A DNA stretch of 64,000 bases from Alphaproteobacteria bacterium (GCA_030425925.1 JAUHZO010000001.1:1-64000); one strand, 5' to 3'; shown: positions 1 to 8,711, counted from the first letter of the stretch. A program made the numbers and translations. Notes: generated from the letters alone by a model not told the origin.

Positions 1-426
1 TGCCATACGCACCTGTGCGTCCGGGGCCGCAAGCCCGGCCAGGTCAAGCGTGTAGAGCGGCTCGTCATGGTTCAGCTGCCAGCTGTCCCCCGGCACGGGC
101 AGCGCGTCGAGGATCAGGGCCACCTGGTCCGACGCGCCGGTCATGCCGTGAAAGGTATAGCCGCGCAGCAGGTGGGCATAGGTCTGCGCCTCGGTCGCGC
201 TCAGCCCCGGCAGCTGGCACATGAGGAAACCGGCATTGGTCGCGCCGAAGACACCCGTGATGCCGTCGCCGGTCTCGCGCAGGAAATAGGCGGTGCCGTG
301 CGGATGGTCGGAATTGTCGGTGCCATGTGCCTCCAGGTTGCCCAAAAGGAACATCGAGGTCTCGATATGGCGTTCGAGGAACGCGGCGATGGCACCTGCA
401 TCCTCCATCCCGGCCTTGCGGATCAT
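1..426 (-). CDS. GNAT-family N-acetyltransferase, partial
   Basis: The first 142 codons of a GNAT-like acetyltransferase run off the left edge of the window, so the C-terminal half with the acetyl-CoA loop is not visible. The N-terminus (MIRKAGMEDAGAIAAFLERH) has the usual beta1-alpha1 pattern in which a short strand is followed by D/A-rich helix 1. Its ATG at 426 overlaps the stop of the upstream 16S rRNA methyltransferase gene by four bases (ATGA), so the two are probably translationally coupled. The substrate is unknown. Family assignment is moderate because only half of the protein is present. Confidence 0.65.
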   Translation of the reverse strand, partial: MIRKAGMEDAGAIAAFLERHIETSMFLLGNLEAHGTDNSDHPHGTAYFLRETGDGITGVFGATNAGFLMCQLPGLSATEAQTYAHLLRGYTFHGMTGASDQVALILDALPVPGDSWQLNHDEPLYTLDLAGLAAPDAQVRMA

Positions 427-1148
427 GTCCAGTCTCCCAACGTGATTTGCCACAGGGTCAGCGCCGCCACGGCGGCGGTGTCGGCGCGCAGGATGCGCGG
501 GCCCAGCGCGACGGGATGGGCCAGATCCAGCCCCGCCAGCCGCGCGCGCTCGGCATCGGAAAACCCGCCCTCGGGCCCGATCAGCACCGCCCAGGGGGCC
601 GCCGCGAGGCCGTCCGTCAGGACGGACGAGCGGCCCGCCCGCGTCTCGTCGCAGAACATCAGCTGCCGTCCTTCGGGCCAGTCTGCAAGCAGCTGGTCGA
701 GGCGCAAGAGATCCGCCACCTCGGGCACGAAGGTCGCGCCGCATTGCTCGGCCGCCTCGACGGCATGGGCCTGCAGCCGGTCCTGCCGGATGCGTTCCGA
801 ATTGGTGAATGCCGTCTGCACCGGCACGATCCGGCGCACCCCCATCTCCACCGCCTTTTCCACGATGAAATCGGTGCGGGCCTTCTTGATCGGTGCAAAG
901 ACCAGCCACAGGTCCGGCGGCAGGACCTGCGGGGCCGTGGCATCGACACAGCGCAGCGTCCCGCCGCGCTTGCCGGCCTCGACAACCTCGGCCGCCCATT
1001 GCCCGTCGCGCCCGTTGAACAGCGCCACCTGCGCCCCCGGGCCCAGCCGCATCACCGCAAAAAGGTAATGTGCCTGCTCCCGCGTCAGCGGGACCTGTTG
1101 TGCCGCCCCCAGGGGCTGCTCTACATACAGACGGACTTTGGGTTTCAT
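423..1148 (-). CDS. rsmE: 16S rRNA (uracil-1498-N3)-methyltransferase RsmE
   Basis: This 241-residue SPOUT-class methyltransferase would methylate N3 of U1498 in 16S rRNA using S-adenosylmethionine in the cytoplasm. The N-terminal PUA-like part contains LTREQAHYLFAVMRLGPGAQ. The C-terminal trefoil-knot region carries the family motifs IGPEGGFSDAE and LGPRILRADTA, which form the SAM site. The length is normal for RsmE. I chose the ATG at 1148 because an AGGA-like ribosome site sits at a usable distance; an in-frame ATG at 1157 has none. It diverges from ubiA with 12 bp between the start codons and overlaps the following GNAT gene by ATGA. Confidence 0.93.
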   Translation of the reverse strand: MKPKVRLYVEQPLGAAQQVPLTREQAHYLFAVMRLGPGAQVALFNGRDGQWAAEVVEAGKRGGTLRCVDATAPQVLPPDLWLVFAPIKKARTDFIVEKAVEMGVRRIVPVQTAFTNSERIRQDRLQAHAVEAAEQCGATFVPEVADLLRLDQLLADWPEGRQLMFCDETRAGRSSVLTDGLAAAPWAVLIGPEGGFSDAERARLAGLDLAHPVALGPRILRADTAAVAALTLWQITLGDWT

Positions 1149-1160
1149 GAGGCGCATCCT

Positions 1161-2126
1161 ATGACCGGCAACTCGCAGATGCCAGAGGCCGACGGCCAGG
1201 TCGCCGACGCCGTCAGCGGCAACTGGGTCGACCGTCGCGCCCCGGCGTGGAGCCGCCCCTACCTGCGCCTGTCGCGCGCCGACCGGCCCATCGGCACCTG
1301 GCTCTTGCTGCTGCCGTGCTGGTGGGGGTTGCTGTTGTCGATGGTCCATGACGGACAGGCGCGCTGGTTCGATCTTTGGATCCTTGTCGGCTGCGCGATC
1401 GGGGCCTTCCTGATGCGCGGCGCGGGCTGCACCTGGAACGACATCACCGACCGCCATATCGACGGCGCGGTGGCGCGCACCGCCTCGCGGCCCATCCCCT
1501 CGGGCCAGGTCAGCGCGAAACAGGCGCTGGCCTGGGCAGTGATCCAGTCGCTGGTGGCCTTCTGCATCCTGATCACCTTCCCGCCCGCCGCCATCGCGCT
1601 GGGGGTGCTCAGCCTCTTGCCGGTGGCGGTCTATCCCTTTGCCAAGCGCTTTACCTGGTGGCCGCAGGTCTTTCTTGGCATCGCCTTCAACTGGGGCGCG
1701 CTTCTGGCCTGGACGGCGCATAGCGGCCGGCTGGAGCCGCCCGCCGTGCTGCTCTACCTCGCCGGGATGGCGTGGACGCTGTTCTACGACACGATCTATG
1801 CCCATCAGGATGCCGAGGACGACGCGCTGATCGGGGTCAAGTCCACCGCCCGCCTGTTTGGCGAGAACAGCCCGCGCTGGCTGGCCCGCTTTCTTGTCAT
1901 CACCGTCGCGCTGATGGGCATCGGCATCGTCTGGGCGGCCCCGGATGGCGAGATCCTGCAGATGGTGATCCTGCTCTGCGGTCCCTGGGCCATGGGGTGG
2001 CACATGCTGTGGCAACTGCGCCGGCTCAAGCTCGACGATACCGGGCGTCTGCTGGAATTGTTTCGCGCGAACCGGGATACCGGCCTGATCCCTGTGCTGT
2101 TTTTCGCCGCGGCGTTGCTTGCCTGA
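1161..2126 (+). CDS. ubiA: 4-hydroxybenzoate polyprenyltransferase UbiA
   Basis: This integral membrane prenyltransferase attaches the polyprenyl tail to 4-hydroxybenzoate in ubiquinone biosynthesis at the inner membrane. The 321-residue protein has about eight hydrophobic segments. It shows both aspartate-rich prenyl diphosphate/Mg sites: the first is NDITDRHID after the second helix, and the second lies in the YDTIYAHQDAEDD segment. The first loop includes the SRPIPSG stretch characteristic of UbiA. The start is supported by GAGG eight bases upstream. Its promoter must lie inside or against the rsmE coding region because the gap is only 12 bp. Confidence 0.95.
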   Translation: MTGNSQMPEADGQVADAVSGNWVDRRAPAWSRPYLRLSRADRPIGTWLLLLPCWWGLLLSMVHDGQARWFDLWILVGCAIGAFLMRGAGCTWNDITDRHIDGAVARTASRPIPSGQVSAKQALAWAVIQSLVAFCILITFPPAAIALGVLSLLPVAVYPFAKRFTWWPQVFLGIAFNWGALLAWTAHSGRLEPPAVLLYLAGMAWTLFYDTIYAHQDAEDDALIGVKSTARLFGENSPRWLARFLVITVALMGIGIVWAAPDGEILQMVILLCGPWAMGWHMLWQLRRLKLDDTGRLLELFRANRDTGLIPVLFFAAALLA

Positions 2127-2185
2127 TTGCTAAGCCCCCCCTGCTTGCGTATCAGTCCGGGGACCGGAACCGTTGTGGAGCGCAG

Positions 2186-4141
2186 ATGCGCCTTTCTTCG
2201 ATCTTCATCGTCGCGGGCACCTTCCTGGCAGCCGGGGGCATCAGTCTCGTCACCGCCTACTTCTCCGCGCAGATGATCGAAGCCGGATCCAAGACCGGGG
2301 TTCTGACCGCGCTGGACCTCGAAGGGCTGACCTGGGCCGAGGTGGACACCAACGGGCTGCAGGTGTTCCTGATCGGCACCGCACCCGACGAGGCGGCGCG
2401 CTTTCAGGCGCTCAGCGCCGCGGGCCGGGTGGTGGATGCCGCCCGGGTGATCGACCAGATGCTGGTGGAAGAGGCCGAAGAGATCGCGCCGCCGCGCTTT
2501 TCGATGGAGATCCTGCGCAACGATGCGGGCATTTCCGCCATCGGCCTGGTGCCTGCCGAAACCGATCGCGATGAATTGCTGCAGACCTTTGCGCGCCTCG
2601 CCGGCGAGGGCGAGGTGTCGGACCTGCTGGACGCCGCCGAGTTCCCGGCCCCCGAGGGCTGGGACGATGCGCTGGAATTTGCGCTGATGGCGCTGCGCGA
2701 TCTGCCACGGTCGCAGATCTCGGTTTCTGCCAACGAGGTGTCGGTCAAGGCGATGTCCGAAAGCGCCGAGGCCAAGCGCCGGCTGGAAACCGTTTTCTCG
2801 CGCCGCAAGCCCGACAACATGACGCTGAAGCTGGCGCTGTCGGCACCGCGCCCGGTGATCACGCCCTTTGCGCTGCGCTTCATCATCGACGAGAACGGTC
2901 CGCATTTCGACGCCTGTTCCGCCGATACCGAAGAGGCGCGCGCGCGCATCCTCAAAGCCGCGGCGGCGGCGGGGCTGGAGGGCAAGGCCAGCTGCACGCT
3001 GGGCCTGGGCGTGCCGTCGCGCCGCTGGGCGGATGCCGCCGAACTGGCCATCGCCAAGCTGGCCGAACTCGGCGGCGTGTCCGTCACCTTCACCAATGCC
3101 GACATCACGCTGATCGCCGCCGAAGGCACCAGCCAGGCCCTGTTCGACCGCGTCGTGGGCGAGCTGGAAGCAGCGCTGCCGCCGGTCTTTGCCCTGAACG
3201 CGGTGTTGCCGAAACCGCCCGAAAAGTCCGAACAGGGCCCCGCCGAATTCATCGCCACCCGCAGCCCCGAAGGCGCGGTGCAGCTGCGCGGACGGCTGTC
3301 GAGCGAGGTGTCGCGCCAGACCGTCGACAGCTTTGCCCGCGCCAGTTTCGGCTCGGCCGCGGTCTATACCGCGGCGCGTGTGGACGAGACGCTGCCCAAG
3401 GACTGGTCGGTGCGCGCGCTGGCCGCGATCGAGGCGCTGTCGCTGCTGTCCAACGGCGCCGTCACCGTCACCGCCAAGGAGGTGACCATCACCGGCAAGA
3501 CCGGGCACGCGGATGCCAGCGCGCAGATCGCCAGCCTGCTGGCGGAAAAGCTGGGCGACGGCACCACCTTTGACATCGGCATCGACTATGTCGAGCGGCT
3601 GGACCCGACGCTGGGCCTGCCGTCGCCCGAGGAGTGCGAGGCGCGCATCGTCGAGATCATCGGCGACCGCAAGATCACCTTCGAACCCGGCTCGGCCACG
3701 CTGGACAAGTCGGCCGAGAACATCCTCGACGAGCTGGCCGAGATGCTGAAGACCTGCGGCGAAATCCCGATGGAGATCGGCGGCCACACCGACAGCCAGG
3801 GCCGCGAGTCGATGAACCAGGAACTCAGCCAGGAGCGCGCGCAATCGGTGCTGGATGCGCTGCGCGACCGGCTGGTGCCCACCCGCGCCTACAGCGTCAA
3901 GGGCTATGGCGAGGAACAGCCCATCGCCGACAACGGCACCGAAGCGGGGCGCGAGGCGAACCGGCGGATCGAATTCAAGCTCTTGCGTCCCGAGCCCGAA
4001 GACGACACAGAGGGCGCGTCGCAGGACGGCGAGACCGCCGCGGCGCAAGACGGCACGGCGGCAGACGATACCGCGGCCGAGGGCGCGGCGGATGACGGGT
4101 CCGGCGATGCTGCGTCCGGGGAAGGAAACACAGATGAATAG
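2186..4141 (+). CDS. OmpA-family envelope protein with BON-like repeats
   Basis: A 651-residue protein starts with an N-terminal membrane anchor or uncleaved signal (residues 5-25). A long region follows in which short segments resemble BON domains, for example WAEVDTNGLQVFLIGTAPDE and a second copy around WSVRALAAIEALSLL. Residues of about 490-600 form an OmpA-like peptidoglycan-binding domain with the signature GGHTDSQG and the C-terminal NRRIEF box. The last 51 residues are an acidic Ala/Asp/Gly-rich tail, which is unusual. It probably tethers the envelope to peptidoglycan from the inner membrane side. It overlaps the next gene by 8 bp. The exact role is unknown. Confidence 0.85.
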   Translation: MRLSSIFIVAGTFLAAGGISLVTAYFSAQMIEAGSKTGVLTALDLEGLTWAEVDTNGLQVFLIGTAPDEAARFQALSAAGRVVDAARVIDQMLVEEAEEIAPPRFSMEILRNDAGISAIGLVPAETDRDELLQTFARLAGEGEVSDLLDAAEFPAPEGWDDALEFALMALRDLPRSQISVSANEVSVKAMSESAEAKRRLETVFSRRKPDNMTLKLALSAPRPVITPFALRFIIDENGPHFDACSADTEEARARILKAAAAAGLEGKASCTLGLGVPSRRWADAAELAIAKLAELGGVSVTFTNADITLIAAEGTSQALFDRVVGELEAALPPVFALNAVLPKPPEKSEQGPAEFIATRSPEGAVQLRGRLSSEVSRQTVDSFARASFGSAAVYTAARVDETLPKDWSVRALAAIEALSLLSNGAVTVTAKEVTITGKTGHADASAQIASLLAEKLGDGTTFDIGIDYVERLDPTLGLPSPEECEARIVEIIGDRKITFEPGSATLDKSAENILDELAEMLKTCGEIPMEIGGHTDSQGRESMNQELSQERAQSVLDALRDRLVPTRAYSVKGYGEEQPIADNGTEAGREANRRIEFKLLRPEPEDDTEGASQDGETAAAQDGTAADDTAAEGAADDGSGDAASGEGNTDE

Positions 4142-4460
4142 AACCGAATTCATCATCGCCACCGCGATCATCCTGTTCGTCGCCTTCTGCCTGGGCTGGT
4201 TCGCCAACTGGCTGGTGCACCGCTTTACCCGCGTCAGCCAGGCCGACATGGACCAGCTGGAACGCATGAGCCAGGAACTGCACGAGGCCGAGGAAACCCG
4301 CGACCAGGCCATCACCTATCTGCAGCAGCGCGAGGCCGAACTGATGAACCAGCTGGCCCAGACCGAGGCCGAGCTTTCCGCCGCCATGGACGGGCTGCGC
4401 GAGGCGCGGACCGAGGCCGAAGAGATGCGCTCCTACCTCGAACGCATGAACGCCAGCTGA
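4134..4460 (+). CDS. Small membrane-anchored coiled-coil protein
   Basis: A 108-residue protein has one N-terminal transmembrane helix (about residues 6-28). The rest is a strongly charged Glu/Gln/Arg-rich helix with heptad character (about 35-105), very likely a coiled coil. The ATG lies inside the end of the OmpA-family gene (8-bp overlap, different frame), so the two are probably co-translated and may act together at the envelope. I do not recognise a named family. The size and layout resemble small cell-envelope or division accessory proteins, but that is only inference. Confidence 0.8.
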   Translation: MNRTEFIIATAIILFVAFCLGWFANWLVHRFTRVSQADMDQLERMSQELHEAEETRDQAITYLQQREAELMNQLAQTEAELSAAMDGLREARTEAEEMRSYLERMNAS

Positions 4461-4470
4461 GGTCGCCCCG

Positions 4471-5130
4471 ATGTCCTTTGTCACCCTCGTCCGCCACGGA
4501 CAGGCCAATACCGACGCGCGCGACGAGCTGGGGTATGACCAGCTGAGCCCGCTGGGGGTGCAGCAGGCGGAATGGCTGGGGGCCTATTTCCGCGAGGCGG
4601 GCGAAACCTTTGCCCGCGTCTATGCGGGCAGCCTGCGACGGCACCAGCAGACTGCCGCCGCCATTGCCGCCGACTCGCCGCAGGACATGGTGACCGATCC
4701 GCGGCTGAACGAGATGGCCTATTTCACCCTTGCCCAGCTGCTGGAACAGCAGCACGGCATCGGGCTGCCGGTGGATCGCGAGGGGTTTCTCACCCATCTG
4801 CCCTGCCTGCTGAACCATTGGAAGCAGGACCGGCTGGAAGGTGCGCCGGAACGGTTTTCCGATTTCGAGACCCGGGTCCGCGACGCGCTGCACGAGATTG
4901 CCGCGGGCGAAGGCCGGGCGCTGGTGGTGACGTCCGGAGGGCTGATCGGCATGGCCATGCGGCTGGTGCTGCGGCTGGACATCGAAGCGCTGTCGCATCT
5001 GTGCCTGGCCATCGAGAACACCTCGCTGCACCGCATCCAGCCCATGGGCGGCGCGCTGGCGGTGACGCAGTTCAACGCGCTGCCGCATCTCGATACGCCG
5101 GACCGCCAGCACGCCCGCAGCCATCTCTGA
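4471..5130 (+). CDS. Histidine phosphatase family protein
   Basis: This 219-residue member of the phosphoglycerate mutase-like superfamily has the catalytic RHG motif near the N-terminus (TLVRHGQANT, phospho-accepting His around residue 9) and a later TSGGLIGM segment in the usual place of the second catalytic region. The 'SPLGVQQAEWLG' helix and 'SLRRHQQTAAAI' are typical of the family. Substrate cannot be read from sequence; such proteins act on small phosphoesters or phosphohistidine. It follows the coiled-coil gene by 10 bp and is probably co-transcribed with it. Confidence 0.87.
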   Translation: MSFVTLVRHGQANTDARDELGYDQLSPLGVQQAEWLGAYFREAGETFARVYAGSLRRHQQTAAAIAADSPQDMVTDPRLNEMAYFTLAQLLEQQHGIGLPVDREGFLTHLPCLLNHWKQDRLEGAPERFSDFETRVRDALHEIAAGEGRALVVTSGGLIGMAMRLVLRLDIEALSHLCLAIENTSLHRIQPMGGALAVTQFNALPHLDTPDRQHARSHL

Positions 5131-5259
5131 CCGCAAGGCGCGGCGCAGCCCCGGGTACGGGTGGTCAGGCGTTGCCTTGATCCCGGTGCCCGAGGCGCGA
5201 AACCGCTTGCAGAGCGCGGTGCGGCACGGGACAGTCCGGGAAACGTCGCAGGAGGTCCG

Positions 5260-6327
5260 ATGCCCGCTTCATCGCCCCATCTCTGGATCCGATCCGAATC
5301 CCGCCCCAACGAACGCCGCGTAGGGGTTCTGCCCGACGGAGTGGCGCAGCTGGTCGCCGCCGGCATCCGCGTCACCGTCGAGCAAAGCCCGCATCGCGTG
5401 GTGGCCCTGGACGGCTATGTGCAGGCCGGGGCCGACACCGCGCCCGAGGGCAGCTGGCGCGACGCCCCGCGCGAGGCCATCATCCTGGGCCTCAAGGAAT
5501 TGCCCGAGGACGGCACCCTGCTGGAGCATCGCCACATCATGTTCGGCCATGCCTTCAAGGGCCAGCATTCCGGTGCCGCACTGCTGCAGCGCTTTGCGAA
5601 GGGCGGCGGGGCGCTGTACGATCTGGAATACCTGGTGGACGAGACCGGCCGCCGCGTCGCCGCCTTCGGCTATTGGGCGGGGTATGCCGGGGCGGCGGTC
5701 AGCCTGCTGGCCTGGGCCGCCCAGCAGCAGGGCCGCCCCTGCCCCGCGGTGACCGCCTGGGACAGCGCGCCGGACATGCTGGGCGACCTGCAGCAGGCGC
5801 TGGAGGCGACCGGGGCGATCCGCCCCACCGCGCTGGTGATCGGTGCCCTGGGCCGCGTCGGCCGCGGCGCCAGCGCGCTGTGCGCAGCGATGGATGTGCC
5901 CGTTACCGCCTGGGACATGGCCGAGACTGCCCATGGCGGGCCGTTCCCGCAGGTGCTGGCGCATGAGCTGTTCTTCAACTGCATCCTCGCCGGCCCCGGC
6001 GTGCCGGTCTTTGTGCCCCGGGATGCAGGCGGCCTGCCCCGCCGTCTGAGCGTGATCGGCGACATCGCCTGCGATCCCGACAGCGATTACAACCCCGTGC
6101 CGGTCTATGACCGCGCCACCAGCTGGGACGCCCCGGTGTGCCGCGTGCATGACGCGCCGCCGCTCGACGTGATGGCCATCGACAACCTGCCCTCGCTCCT
6201 GCCCGCAGAATCCTCGCAGGATTTCGCGGCGCAATTGCTGCCGCATCTCGGGACGCTGGACCGGCTCGACGATGGCGTCTGGGGCCGGGCGCACCAGACC
6301 TATCTGCAACACAAACCGGAGGAATAG
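5260..6327 (+). CDS. Saccharopine dehydrogenase (NAD+, L-lysine-forming type)
   Basis: A 355-residue homologue of the LYS1-type enzyme that interconverts saccharopine with lysine and 2-oxoglutarate. Visible family features are ERRVGVLPDGVAQLVAAGI at the N-terminus, the GHAFKGQ segment carrying the catalytic Lys/His area, and LYDLEYLVDETGRRVAAFGY, which is nearly identical to eukaryotic Lys1. A Rossmann stretch (VIGALGRVGRGA) lies near residue 200. The start is fixed by a perfect GGAGG. It is followed after 3 bp by the partner saccharopine dehydrogenase, so the pair forms a two-gene unit. Because dapA and dapB are also present here, a role in lysine degradation (lysine-ketoglutarate reductase direction) is more likely than synthesis. 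Confidence 0.9.
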   Translation: MPASSPHLWIRSESRPNERRVGVLPDGVAQLVAAGIRVTVEQSPHRVVALDGYVQAGADTAPEGSWRDAPREAIILGLKELPEDGTLLEHRHIMFGHAFKGQHSGAALLQRFAKGGGALYDLEYLVDETGRRVAAFGYWAGYAGAAVSLLAWAAQQQGRPCPAVTAWDSAPDMLGDLQQALEATGAIRPTALVIGALGRVGRGASALCAAMDVPVTAWDMAETAHGGPFPQVLAHELFFNCILAGPGVPVFVPRDAGGLPRRLSVIGDIACDPDSDYNPVPVYDRATSWDAPVCRVHDAPPLDVMAIDNLPSLLPAESSQDFAAQLLPHLGTLDRLDDGVWGRAHQTYLQHKPEE

Positions 6328-6330
6328 GCC

Positions 6331-7461
6331 ATGACGATCCATTGGTGCGGCACGGGGCTGTCCTCGGTCCCAGGGCTGAGGCGGCTGGTGCAGGACGGCC
6401 ACGCGGTTGCCGTGTGGAACCGGACGGTGGAAAAGGCGCAGGCGGCGGTGGGTGACCTGACAAGGGACATCCGCGCCTTTTCGCCCGAGGCGCTGGCCGG
6501 GGCGGTGCAGCCGGGGGACGTCATCGTCTCGATGCTGCCCGGCGACTGGCACGTGCCGCTGGCGCAGACCGCCATCGACGCGGGCGCGCATTTTGTCTCG
6601 TCCAGCTATGTTTCGCCCGAGATGCGCGCGCTGGACGGGGCGGCCCGTGCGGCGGATGCGCGGCTGGTGAACGAGGTGGGGCTCGACCCGGGCATCGACC
6701 ACCTGATGGCGCATGACCTCGTGGCGGCCTACCGGGCGTCGCCCGCCTTCGACACGGACAACGCGCTCAGCTTCACCTCCTATTGCGGCGGCGTGCCCAA
6801 GGCGGCCAACGCCTTCCGCTACAAGTTCAGCTGGGCCCCGGTGGGGGTGCTGAAGGCGCTGCGCTCGCCCTCGCGGTCGATCCGGCACTTTGCCGAGCTG
6901 AACGTGGCGCGGCCCTGGGATGCGCTGACGCGCTATGACGCGCCGCTGGACCCGCCGGAAAGCTTCGAGGTCTATCCCAACCGCGACTCGCTGCCCTTCA
7001 TGGCCGAGTACGGCTTTGACCCCGAGTGGAAGGTGGCGGATTTCGTCCGCGGCACGCTGCGCCTGAACGGCTGGGCCGAGGCCTGGGCCGACATCTTTGC
7101 CGAGGTCGGCACCGCGTCGGACGCGCGGCTGCAGGAACTGGCCGACCAATTGCTGGCCGAGAACGCCTATGCCGAGGGCGAGGCGGACCGCGTGGTGCTG
7201 TGCGTGGCGCTGAAAGCGGTGCGCGGGGGTGAAACCGTCTGGCACCAGGAATGGGTGATGGACGCCTGGGGCGATGCCCGCGGCACCGCGATGGCGCGGC
7301 TCGTGTCGGTTCCGGTGTCGCTGGCGGTAGAGGCCGTGCTGGCGCACGAGATCGGCGCGGGCGTTTCGGCCGCCCCGTCGGACCCGAAGCTGGTCAGGCG
7401 CTGGATGGACGAGGTCCAGACCCTGGCGCAGCGGCTGAACCGGGTGGATCACCTTGGGTAA
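6331..7461 (+). CDS. Saccharopine dehydrogenase (LYS9/AASS C-terminal type)
   Basis: A 376-residue protein matches the second enzyme of the saccharopine route, which splits saccharopine into glutamate and 2-aminoadipate semialdehyde. Seen in the sequence are an N-terminal nucleotide-binding fold (MTIHWCGTGLSSVPGL; strand, glycine turn and AVWNRT after beta2), the SSYVSPEM segment, NEVGLDPGIDHLMA, and SYCGGVPKAANAFRYKFSW, all hallmarks of the family. It starts 3 bp after the upstream dehydrogenase with a GGAGGA site. In animals and plants the two activities are fused; here they are separate adjacent genes. A REP-like inverted repeat follows directly. Confidence 0.9.
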   Translation: MTIHWCGTGLSSVPGLRRLVQDGHAVAVWNRTVEKAQAAVGDLTRDIRAFSPEALAGAVQPGDVIVSMLPGDWHVPLAQTAIDAGAHFVSSSYVSPEMRALDGAARAADARLVNEVGLDPGIDHLMAHDLVAAYRASPAFDTDNALSFTSYCGGVPKAANAFRYKFSWAPVGVLKALRSPSRSIRHFAELNVARPWDALTRYDAPLDPPESFEVYPNRDSLPFMAEYGFDPEWKVADFVRGTLRLNGWAEAWADIFAEVGTASDARLQELADQLLAENAYAEGEADRVVLCVALKAVRGGETVWHQEWVMDAWGDARGTAMARLVSVPVSLAVEAVLAHEIGAGVSAAPSDPKLVRRWMDEVQTLAQRLNRVDHLG

Positions 7462-7469
7462 CCGGCAGG

Positions 7470-7531
7470 TGCGGCGGGGTGAACCCCGCCCTACAGTGCC
7501 GGTGCCGTAGGGCGGGGTTCACCCCGCCGCA
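7470..7531. repeat. Paired REP-like hairpin (two inverted copies)
   Basis: Two perfect inverted copies of a 25-bp unit (7470-7494 and 7507-7531) are separated by 12 bases. Each unit contains its own hairpin, GGCGGGG-TTCA-CCCCGCC. The same unit occurs at 23070, 47056, 48206 and 63838. It lies between the convergent ends of the saccharopine dehydrogenase and CoA transferase genes and could act as a bidirectional terminator or mRNA stabiliser. Confidence 0.85.
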
Positions 7532-7589
7532 CGCCTTGGCAAGGGACATCGGACGGAGGCCATCCGTCGCGCCGCGCAAGGCCCCCGCC

Positions 7590-8711
7590 TCAGCCCTCGC
7601 CCAGTTTGGGTGCCGCCTTGTCCAGCACCAGATCGGCATCGGAAAACCGGAACGGCGCGCGCACACCCGGCACGCCTTCGGGCGCGATCTGCAGCCCGCG
7701 GGCAATCACCTGCGGATCGGCGAACACCTCGGCCATGTCGTTGATCGGCCCGGCGGGCACGCCCTCGGCCTCGCAGGCGGCCAGCAGGTCGGCCTTGCTC
7801 CGCATCCGCGTCGCCGCCATCAGTCGCGCGATCATCTCCTCGCGGTTCGCCACCCGGTCGACATTGTGCAGGAACTCCGGCGCTTCGGCCATCTCCTCCA
7901 GCCCCAGCAGGCGGCACAGCCGCTGGTACTGCGCGTCGTTGCCGGTGGCGATGATGATATGGCCGTCGGCGCAGTCGAACACCTGGTAGGGCGTGAGGTT
8001 CGGATGGTAATTCCCCGTCCGCCCCGGCGGCGTGCCGGTCGACAGGTAGTTCAGCGCCTGGTTCGCCATCGCCGACACCGCGCAATCCAGCAGGCTCATG
8101 TCGACATGCTGGCCGCGCCCCGTCCGCTGCCGCTGGTGCAGCGCGGCAAGGATGGCGGACACGGCGTAAAGCCCGGTGAACAGGTCGGTCACCGCCACCC
8201 CCGCGCGCTGCGGCTGGCCGTCGGGAGTGCCGGTGATCGACATGAAGCCCGACATGCCCTGAATGATGTAGTCATAGCCCGCACGATGCGCATAGGGCCC
8301 GTCCTGACCGAACCCGGTGATCGAGCAGTAGATCAGCTGCGGATTGACCTGCGCCAGCGACGCATAATCCAGTCCGTACCTGGCCAGCCCGCCAACCTTG
8401 AAATTCTCGATCAGGATGTCGGCCCCGGCCACCATCTCGCGCAGCCGAGACTGCCCGTCAGGGCAGGTGAGGTCCACCACCACGGATCGCTTGCCGCGGT
8501 TGCAGGAATGGAAATAGGCCGCGGTCCGGTCTTCGCCGCGCTCGATGAAGGGCGGACCCCAGGCGCGGGTGTCGTCCCCGCGCGGGGCCTCGATCTTGGT
8601 CACGTCCGCGCCCAGATCGGCCAGCGTCTGCCCGGCCCAGGGACCGGCCAGAATCCGCGCCAGCTCGATCACCTTCACACCCTCGAGCGGGCCCCGGCCG
8701 GCAGAACTCAT
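7590..8711 (-). CDS. CaiB/BaiF-type CoA transferase
   Basis: A 373-residue family III CoA transferase would move CoA between carboxylic acids through an aspartyl-CoA intermediate. The sequence shows the N-terminal GVKVIELARILAGPWAGQ, the ADLGADVTKIEAP helix, HSCNRGKRSVVVDL, and HVDMSLLDCA, whose Asp is the usual catalytic residue position. The C-terminal EGVPAGPINDMAEV is also typical. Its ATG overlaps the stop of the upstream dsbA-like gene by four bases. The substrate pair is unknown; the family includes formyl-, succinyl- and carnitine-CoA transferases. Confidence 0.92.
   Translation of the reverse strand: MSSAGRGPLEGVKVIELARILAGPWAGQTLADLGADVTKIEAPRGDDTRAWGPPFIERGEDRTAAYFHSCNRGKRSVVVDLTCPDGQSRLREMVAGADILIENFKVGGLARYGLDYASLAQVNPQLIYCSITGFGQDGPYAHRAGYDYIIQGMSGFMSITGTPDGQPQRAGVAVTDLFTGLYAVSAILAALHQRQRTGRGQHVDMSLLDCAVSAMANQALNYLSTGTPPGRTGNYHPNLTPYQVFDCADGHIIIATGNDAQYQRLCRLLGLEEMAEAPEFLHNVDRVANREEMIARLMAATRMRSKADLLAACEAEGVPAGPINDMAEVFADPQVIARGLQIAPEGVPGVRAPFRFSDADLVLDKAAPKLGEG

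Noticed and set aside
1805-4315. Minus-strand open frame of about 836 codons across ubiA end and the OmpA-family gene
   Set aside because: Antisense to two genes with clear motifs; no domain seen.
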